A stretch of DNA of 8,852 bases. Origin: an uncultured Flavobacteriales bacterium (GTDB lineage Bacteria; Bacteroidota; Bacteroidia; Flavobacteriales_D; Sanyastnellaceae). The position numbers and the translations under genes were made by a program. How positions within the stretch are numbered: the first letter of the stretch is position 1; every line of letters begins with the position of its first letter. This document shows, piece after piece, positions 1 through 4,272 of the stretch. Under the pieces are notes generated by a model. It saw only the letters and a list, made by a program, of their open reading frames with translations, was not told the DNA's origin and did not search any database. The DNA is taken from the NCBI GenBank assembly GCA_937890245.1, contig CALACF010000075.1, forward strand, positions 1 through 8,852, written 5' to 3'.

Positions 1-70
1 TTCTTGTCCTCGTCCTTCTTGTCCTCGTCCTTCTTGTCCTCGTCCTTCTTGTCCTCGTCCTTCTTGTCCT
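1..70 (-). repeat. 15-bp in-frame tandem repeat encoding (DEDKK)n
   Basis: The plus-strand unit ttcttgtcctcgtcc occurs as four perfect head-to-tail copies (1-15, 16-30, 31-45, 46-60) plus a 10-bp partial copy (61-70). Read on the minus strand it encodes repeated Asp-Glu-Asp-Lys-Lys. The unit is a multiple of three, so gain or loss of copies keeps the reading frame. The array runs to the left edge, so its real copy number is unknown and it may itself be why the sequence ends here. There are no spacers, so it is not a CRISPR array. Confidence 0.95.
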
Positions 71-338
71 TTTCTTCCTTACCGAGGTGAAAGTGGTAGG
101 TGTCCTCACTGACGACTGTTTGGGCGGCCCTCTTGAGGCTGTCGACGACGGTGAGATTACCGGTGAGCGTGAGCATTCCGCTCCCGCCCTCGATGTCAGG
201 CACAATCCAGCCTTGACGCAGAGCTTCCTGGAAGCCCTCGGCGCCGATTTCGGCCTGGAGCGCGCCGCTCATGAGAATTGATGAGGACCTGTTTTCACGC
301 AGGTCGAGGATCTTTTTGGCAACTTCTTGAATGTTCAT
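1..338 (-). CDS. Hypothetical phage protein with charged DEDKK-repeat tail, partial (C-terminus off the left edge)
   Basis: An open frame on the minus strand starts at ATG 338-336 and stays open to the window edge, giving 112 complete codons and no stop. Residues 1-85 (beginning MNIQEVAKKILDLRE) look like a small folded domain: a predicted helix at about 2-15, then mixed sequence containing GWIVPDIEGG and the stretch MLTLTGNLTVVDSLKRAA. From about residue 87 the protein turns into a lysine- and aspartate/glutamate-rich tail of perfect DEDKK pentads, which should be disordered or a single charged helix. The start lies 2 nt after the TAG of the upstream 61-residue gene, with a weak purine-rich AAAGAAG upstream, so it is probably translationally coupled. 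I recognise no family. It shares an operon with other unknown phage proteins; a structural or accessory role is only a guess from context. Confidence 0.8.
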   Translation of the reverse strand, partial: MNIQEVAKKILDLRENRSSSILMSGALQAEIGAEGFQEALRQGWIVPDIEGGSGMLTLTGNLTVVDSLKRAAQTVVSEDTYHFHLGKEEKDKKDEDKKDEDKKDEDKKDEDK

Positions 339-340
339 GG

Positions 341-526
341 CTAATCTTCTTTGTAAAACACTTCTCGACGCATCTTAGTGATGTAGTTGTGCAGCGCGTT
401 GATCTTGTCCAGCGGGTGCGCATTTTTCTGGTGGATGATCTTGGATGCCTGCTGCAACACCTGATTGAGAGTCCTGTCGTTGACAACAGCAGCCTCGCCA
501 ACCATCTTTTTCGCTAGATCGCTCAC
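341..526 (-). CDS. Small hypothetical phage protein (61 aa)
   Basis: This is a 61-residue frame starting at GTG 526-524 and ending at TAG 343-341. The start is 7 nt past the stop of the 199-residue gene upstream, and the stop is 2 nt before the next ATG, so it fits the tight spacing of this operon. The protein (SDLAKKMVGEAAVVNDRTL near its start) is mostly helix-forming, mixed-charge and soluble, with a C-terminal end rich in Arg/Lys and Glu, and has no signal peptide, membrane segment or cysteine motif. No clear Shine-Dalgarno precedes the GTG. An ATG at 505 in the same frame would remove seven residues, and is the main alternative start. Function unknown. Confidence 0.65.
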   Translation of the reverse strand: MSDLAKKMVGEAAVVNDRTLNQVLQQASKIIHQKNAHPLDKINALHNYITKMRREVFYKED

Positions 527-533
527 ACATTAA

Positions 534-1133
534 CTACGTCCTTGCCCTGGGCATCTTGGGTTGCGCGCCTTCGGGAGGCTTTGGAGCACCCTCTTCCGGC
601 ATCTCCCCTTCCGGGTCTTCTTCACCGTCCATGGCACCCGCAGTCTCCTCGGGCATCGCACCCGCATCGTCCTCGGCTCCAAATTCAGGCCCCATCGGAG
701 GCATTCCACCGCCGCCCCCACCGCCCCCAGGGCCACGCTGGGGTTCATTCTGATCCATGTCGACGCGGGGAAGCTCTTGCTCAGACGCCTTGAGCGTGCG
801 CATACGGTCGCGCAGTCCACTGAAGTAGGTCTTGAGGTCCCAGGAGTCCACCGCCAGTATCTCAGTGGCAGAGAGGAGAGCAACAATCGTCTCCATGTTC
901 ATGGAGCCGTCGATCTCGTTGTCACGCCACACCTTGAGGTACGTGCGCAGCTTGTTGGCGTAGTCGTGGTTCTGCTTGGCCTCGTGTTCCTCGATGAATT
1001 GCTCCAGCTGACGCTCGATCTTCCCGTACCATTCCACGATGGCTGTGCCGGAGTAGGCTTCCAGCACGGCGGGGAGGTCAATTTTTAGTGGCGGGGATGT
1101 GTGTCCCCAGTCTTCGTAGGAGGTAATTTTCAT
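534..1133 (-). CDS. Hypothetical phage protein with polyglycine run and disordered acidic C-terminus (199 aa)
   Basis: The frame starts at ATG 1133-1131, inside an ATGA overlap with an open frame upstream, and ends at TAG 536-534. Residues 1 to about 122 look folded and helical: EWYGKIERQLEQFIEEHEAK (34-53) is a strongly amphipathic, charged helix, and a second helical part covers about 58-118. Residues 123-199 are low complexity: eight consecutive glycines (136-143), MPPMGPEFG, then Glu/Asp/Ala/Pro-rich sequence, ending with a short basic PRART. The tail is almost certainly disordered. I recognise no family. Its position between small unknown genes, downstream of a helicase and zinc-ribbon gene, does not settle whether it is a virion or an intracellular protein. 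Flexible acidic tails of this sort occur on phage assembly and nucleic-acid-binding proteins alike, so no function is assigned. Confidence 0.8.
   Translation of the reverse strand: MKITSYEDWGHTSPPLKIDLPAVLEAYSGTAIVEWYGKIERQLEQFIEEHEAKQNHDYANKLRTYLKVWRDNEIDGSMNMETIVALLSATEILAVDSWDLKTYFSGLRDRMRTLKASEQELPRVDMDQNEPQRGPGGGGGGGGMPPMGPEFGAEDDAGAMPEETAGAMDGEEDPEGEMPEEGAPKPPEGAQPKMPRART
706..734 (-). other. G-rich tract with quadruplex potential inside the 199-aa gene
   Basis: The minus (coding) strand carries two GGGGG runs together with several GG/GGG runs separated by 1-4 nt here, encoding the Gly8 segment. The tract matches a two-tetrad G-quadruplex pattern in the coding strand and mRNA. Any structural role is inferred from composition only; the simplest explanation is glycine codon use. 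Confidence 0.35.
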
Positions 1134-1240
1134 TGCGCCAGTTCGGGTTCCTGCTCGTAGCCGCTCACGTCTTGGAATGGGGTGCCATCCGCCACGCGGT
1201 TTCCGACATCCTCTGCGTCACCCTCAGCAAATTCAAGTTG
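1130..1240 (-). other. In-frame 36-codon open extension after the stop of the 110-aa gene
   Basis: After the TAA at 1243-1241 the same minus-strand frame stays open for 36 sense codons and ends at TGA 1132-1130, which overlaps the ATG of the 199-residue gene as ATGA. The encoded stretch starts QLEFAEGDAEDVGNRVADG and ends in ELAQ; it is acidic and looks like ordinary protein. It has no ATG. The only in-frame conventional starts are GTG at 1195 (21 codons) and GTG at 1168 (12 codons), neither with a good ribosome binding site. Without this stretch, the 107-nt gap would be out of place in an operon where the other gaps are 2-38 nt. It may be a readthrough extension, a gene split by a recent nonsense change or sequencing error, a tiny gene, or chance: an open stretch of this length is not rare in GC-rich DNA. 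Confidence 0.4.
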
Positions 1241-1573
1241 TTAGTCGGTGTAGCCACTGAAATAGTCAGGATCTGTGTCACCTGGCCGAAGCACCAGGAA
1301 CCCGAGTACACCGGTGAGCGTCGCGTCGCTGTCAATCGCGATATCCGCAGGAACGCCGATATCCGTCCCTTGGAACAAGACGACACCGCTCGGGGAGATA
1401 AAGCGGTACCCAATGTAGCTCTTTCCACCGTCAGTCTTAGCGGTGTCCCAGGTGTAAAGCTGGTAGTCGCCGACCTTTACCGCACGCAGTATGTCGCCCG
1501 TTATGGCCGCAATCGCAGCCGGGCCGCCTACCGCAGCCCCGGCCCTTCTGACAAATCCTCTCACGTTGCTCAT
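1241..1573 (-). CDS. Hypothetical phage protein (110 aa)
   Basis: The frame starts at ATG 1573-1571, 4 nt after the TAA of the zinc-ribbon gene, and ends at TAA 1243-1241. The N-terminus has a basic segment (VRGFVRRAG) followed by a small-residue, moderately hydrophobic stretch AAVGGPAAIAAITGDIL (14-30), which could be a weak membrane-interacting or amphipathic helix but is short for a classical membrane span. Residues 31-110 look beta-rich, with alternating hydrophobic positions (DYQLYTWDTAK, SYIGYRFISPSGVVLFQG) and an acidic Asp-rich end. I recognise no family. The small beta-rich character would suit a minor virion or decoration-type protein, but this is speculation. The frame continues open beyond the stop for 36 codons, described separately, so the mature product could be longer. 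Confidence 0.75.
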   Translation of the reverse strand: MSNVRGFVRRAGAAVGGPAAIAAITGDILRAVKVGDYQLYTWDTAKTDGGKSYIGYRFISPSGVVLFQGTDIGVPADIAIDSDATLTGVLGFLVLRPGDTDPDYFSGYTD

Positions 1574-1577
1574 ACGG

Positions 1578-2360
1578 TTAGTCTGTATTGTCGCCTTCGA
1601 GCATCCGGCTTACAAGGTTGCTTGCCTCAGACTCGACGCGCTGCTTTTGGCCCTTGTGGTTACCCAGGCTTTTCAGCGCAGCACCGCAATTGTCGCATTT
1701 TGCTATAGTGAAATCGCGTTTATTCTCACGGTGACGAGTTTCTTTGCCGCATTCAGGGCAGCCTACCGTCATACCTTTGTCGGGAAAGGCGGCAGACTCA
1801 GAGGTTTTGCGGGGAGTGGCCCCATCGGTGGCCTTGCCAATCCCACTTCCCTTGGCTTTCACAGGGGGAGAGCTGAGAGCGGCAGTTTGCGTGGCATCCT
1901 TGCGCCCTTTCTTGGCGATGGCCAGGGGACTTTCAACTGTGTCCGACGATCCTGCGTCCGCCACGGTAAGCTCGATGAAGCGGATGTGGAACTCAGGTTC
2001 CTCGTTGACCTGGGCCTTGTCGCCAGGGAAAGTGGCCACCCACCCTAGAGACGCGAGCTCGTGCATCTTCGTCGGATCGGTCAGCAGCGTCCTGAGGGAG
2101 GCAAAAGAGTCAGGGTGCGACGTGATGAGGCAGAACCCCATCGGGTCCAACGCCAGTCCGTCATGGGCGTCCACGTTGACCCCCACCCTCTTCAGGGCCG
2201 AAGAAAGGGAAGTTTTAACAGGTTTGACGCCTTCCATGGTGGCCATGTGCTCGAACATGTCGTCGAGGACCTTGCCTACGTCGGCACCTTCAGTAACGAC
2301 GCTTAGGGCATCCTCATCTTGGGATGTACCGAATAAAAAGTTGATCAAATCTTTAGGCAT
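1578..2360 (-). CDS. Phage protein with C-terminal zinc-ribbon (260 aa)
   Basis: The chosen start is ATG 2360-2358, giving MPKDLINFLFGTSQDED; the frame is open further upstream to 2498, but that would overlap the helicase gene by about 100 nt. The stop is TAA 1580-1578. Residues 1-137 form a probable folded domain, with a helical first half and a more hydrophobic part around MGFCLITSHPDSFASLRTLL. Residues 138-195 are a Ser/Thr/Ala/Lys-rich, probably disordered linker. Residues 201-225 contain CPEC (C201, C204) and CDNC (C222, C225), a classic paired CxxC zinc ribbon of 17-residue spacing. The last 35 residues are polar and helical. Zinc ribbons are common in nucleic-acid-binding and transcription proteins, so a DNA- or RNA-linked role is plausible. 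The gene follows the helicase by 38 nt, which suggests the two act in one process, but no specific function can be assigned. No good Shine-Dalgarno precedes the start. Confidence 0.85.
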   Translation of the reverse strand: MPKDLINFLFGTSQDEDALSVVTEGADVGKVLDDMFEHMATMEGVKPVKTSLSSALKRVGVNVDAHDGLALDPMGFCLITSHPDSFASLRTLLTDPTKMHELASLGWVATFPGDKAQVNEEPEFHIRFIELTVADAGSSDTVESPLAIAKKGRKDATQTAALSSPPVKAKGSGIGKATDGATPRKTSESAAFPDKGMTVGCPECGKETRHRENKRDFTIAKCDNCGAALKSLGNHKGQKQRVESEASNLVSRMLEGDNTD

Positions 2361-2398
2361 GTCGCAATAGCTACACCGAGTCAACCTGGCGGTGGCGG

Positions 2399-4141
2399 CT
2401 AGTCGCTGTATACAATTTCTGCTAGGTGCGCCTTGCTCTTCTGCCAAACCATGGCATCCACCCACCAGTCGGGGAACATGTAGTGGTTTTCCTTCCACAG
2501 GCGCTCAAAATCACCGTCCAGGATAAAGGTGATACCTACGTCCACCGCAGAGCGGCAGATGCGGCCAGACGCCTGGATCATGGTCATGACCGCTTGCATG
2601 GTGTACCACTCTCTGTCTTGCTCCATCTTGGCGGCAACTTGCTTGTCACCGAGGTAGGGGAAGGGAACCTTGGTGATGATCTGCCATGTGGCCAGCGAAC
2701 CGTGGAAGTCGAATCCCTCAGTCATAGATGGGCTGAGGAGTACGGTCGGCGCGCTCGAATCCTGGTGCTCCTTGAACAATTTGGCCCGTTCGCCCGCATT
2801 CCGTGGAAATAGGATGCGTTCTCCGTGGTCCGAGAATGCGAGATGCTGGTCGATTTCCTCGCCCGTCTTGTAAGAGTTGCAGTGGATCAACCCCTTCTTG
2901 TCGCTGTACTTGTCCATGATCTTGCCTACCACCTTGAGGAGGGAAGGCATGGTGACCTCGGCATTCTTTCTACTCATGGAGCCAACCATGGAGATGTTGA
3001 TGGGCCGGTTATCCACTGGAAATGAACTTGGGAGTTTTATCCAGGCGACGGCTTTAGGGTCGAGCCCGAGGCTGCGGCAAAACACGTCCTGTTCGCCTGG
3101 GTAGGCCGACATGTAAACTCGGATTCCAGCCGCTTTCGTGATGTGGTGCATGTAGGGCGCCGCATCCAGGGGCCGTGCGATGGACGTTCTCCCGCTCCGG
3201 TCGTCGGCAGCCCTCTCCTGCCAGTAAACCCAGTTTTTAGGGTTTTCGGCGACCTGGCGCAGGAAGAACTTCAGCTTGTCGCGCAGCTTGGAGAGCATCA
3301 TGGCCTCTTTGTTGAGCTTGGTGTCGTGCTCCGAGGTCGACTCTGCTGCCCCCGCTTTCGTCTCTGCTCTATCCGCTACGATGGGGAGCAACTTCTCCTT
3401 AACCCAATCTGAGTAATCCTCAAGGGTGTCGAGTCTTGGGATCATTTTTACCAAGGGGAGTTCGAGCTTCGCGAGAATGGCGTCGGAAAGAGACATCTCG
3501 TTGAACACGATGAGCTGGCTTTCCAGGGTGTGACACTCGTCCACAATCAGCACGTCTTTTGGCGGTTTGGGTTTGCCGAAGATTGACTCGGTGAGGAAGA
3601 ATGCGTAGTTGGTGATCCCCATTATCGATGCGTTGTAACGCGCCTTTGCCATCCTGTAGGTGCAGCGCTCCTCGGCATCTCCTCGCCCGATGTAGGGGCA
3701 TCCCTTGCTATTTCTCTCTTCCGAGGTCGCATGTTCACTGTCGGTTGTGGACTTCGCCTGCAAACCCACACCGCAGTCGCCATATTTTGGGCAGTGGTAA
3801 TCTGAGGCCGTCTTGATGGAGTCGCCTTCGAAGTTGGCGTGCCTGATGGTGTCCGCCTCAAGTTGGTCTTGCAGCATCTTCTGAGTGACGAGGTAGACAC
3901 CACCGACTGTGGTCGACACACCGGCCTCAGTCGGACGCCCCATACTGGACGCCCAGTAGTTGGCGGTGGCACCGATGGCACTTTTACCGGCCCCGGTGGG
4001 TGCCTCTATCACGATGTCGTAGTAGCCCAGAGCCACTGAATTCTTGATGTACGTGAGCGCTAATTTTTGCTCTGGTCGCGCAGGGCTGTCGAGTGGGAAC
4101 CATTTGATCGGTTCAGGGAGGTCTGCGGCTGTAGGTTCCAT
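2399..4141 (-). CDS. XPD/DinG-like superfamily 2 helicase with candidate Fe-S cluster (580 aa)
   Basis: This is an ATP-dependent nucleic-acid helicase of the Rad3/XPD/DinG group, whose known members translocate 5' to 3' on single-stranded DNA. Visible motifs in order are: RPEQ near residue 22 (Q-motif-like position); Walker A APTGAGKS (47-54); four cysteines C117, C123, C148 and C160 between Walker A and Walker B, where this group binds a 4Fe-4S cluster; GITNYAFFL (175-183), matching the conserved segment after the cluster; Walker B DECH (201-204), the DEAH variant typical of the group; GLIHCNSY (417-424) at the start of the second RecA-like domain; SPSMTEGFDFHG (470-481); and motif VI QASGRICRS (523-531). 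The length suits a compact DinG-like protein. It starts at ATG 4141-4139 and ends at TAG 2401-2399, and is the first gene of the minus-strand block. Iron-sulfur binding is inferred from cysteine position only. The precise role (replication, recombination, repair or host takeover) is unknown. Confidence 0.93.
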   Translation of the reverse strand: MEPTAADLPEPIKWFPLDSPARPEQKLALTYIKNSVALGYYDIVIEAPTGAGKSAIGATANYWASSMGRPTEAGVSTTVGGVYLVTQKMLQDQLEADTIRHANFEGDSIKTASDYHCPKYGDCGVGLQAKSTTDSEHATSEERNSKGCPYIGRGDAEERCTYRMAKARYNASIMGITNYAFFLTESIFGKPKPPKDVLIVDECHTLESQLIVFNEMSLSDAILAKLELPLVKMIPRLDTLEDYSDWVKEKLLPIVADRAETKAGAAESTSEHDTKLNKEAMMLSKLRDKLKFFLRQVAENPKNWVYWQERAADDRSGRTSIARPLDAAPYMHHITKAAGIRVYMSAYPGEQDVFCRSLGLDPKAVAWIKLPSSFPVDNRPINISMVGSMSRKNAEVTMPSLLKVVGKIMDKYSDKKGLIHCNSYKTGEEIDQHLAFSDHGERILFPRNAGERAKLFKEHQDSSAPTVLLSPSMTEGFDFHGSLATWQIITKVPFPYLGDKQVAAKMEQDREWYTMQAVMTMIQASGRICRSAVDVGITFILDGDFERLWKENHYMFPDWWVDAMVWQKSKAHLAEIVYSD

Positions 4142-4272
4142 CTGGGCATTAAAATAAGAATTGTATACGTTTTCAAGCTAAATCGATATCCAACCGAACG
4201 CATTGACGGTCGTAGGCTTTGCCGAACGGGTAGAACAGTTTTGCGCGCCGACCAGCGCCTGTAGTTAAGCCG
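4142..4272. other. Divergent intergenic region, likely two-way promoter
   Basis: This 131-nt gap is the only sizeable noncoding space in the window and separates the minus- and plus-strand gene blocks, so both blocks should start transcription here. Its left third (about 4148-4195) is clearly more AT-rich than its surroundings and contains small palindromes GTATAC (4164-4169), ATCGAT and GATATC. A minus-strand sigma-70-like promoter can be proposed (listed separately). On the plus strand, TTGACG at 4203-4208 resembles a -35 box, but no good -10 lies at normal spacing, so the plus promoter is not identified. No terminator-like hairpin with a T-run was seen. Confidence 0.7.
4148..4176 (-). promoter_or_regulatory. 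Candidate sigma-70-type promoter for the helicase operon, possibly leaderless
   Basis: On the minus strand, TTGAAA (4176-4171; consensus TTGACA) is followed after exactly 17 nt by TTTAAT (4153-4148; consensus TATAAT). The -10 lies only 6 nt before the ATG of the helicase at 4141, so a transcript from it would begin at or next to the start codon. The TTTAAT box lacks the highly conserved A at position 2, so the call is tentative; an overlapping TATTTT is an alternative -10. Confidence 0.3.

Noticed and set aside
1..70. Tandem repeat as a CRISPR array or replication iteron
   Set aside because: The units are contiguous with no spacers, and lie in a coding frame as DEDKK repeats, so a coding explanation is sufficient.
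561..1088. Plus-strand open frame of 175 codons opposite the 199-aa gene
   Set aside because: It lies antisense to a gene with operon-like junctions and its translation is rich in His, Arg and Pro as expected of a complementary-strand shadow in GC-rich DNA.
1133..1708. Plus-strand open frame of 191 codons
   Set aside because: It lies opposite two minus-strand genes with short intergenic gaps, has no ribosome binding site or neighbours on its strand, and its product is unremarkable.
1491..2370. Long plus-strand open frames (1491-2048 and 1744-2370)
   Set aside because: They lie opposite the zinc-ribbon gene, whose CxxC pairs and coupling show it to be the real gene; their products have no recognisable motif.
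2361..2498. Upstream extension of the zinc-ribbon gene to an ATG at 2498
   Set aside because: It would overlap the helicase C-terminus by about 100 nt, and the extra residues look like out-of-frame sequence; the ATG at 2360 gives normal spacing.
4203..4236. Plus-strand promoter built on TTGACG (4203-4208) and TAGAAC (4231-4236)
   Set aside because: The spacing is 22 nt, too long for a standard sigma-70 promoter, and no better -10 lies at 16-18 nt.
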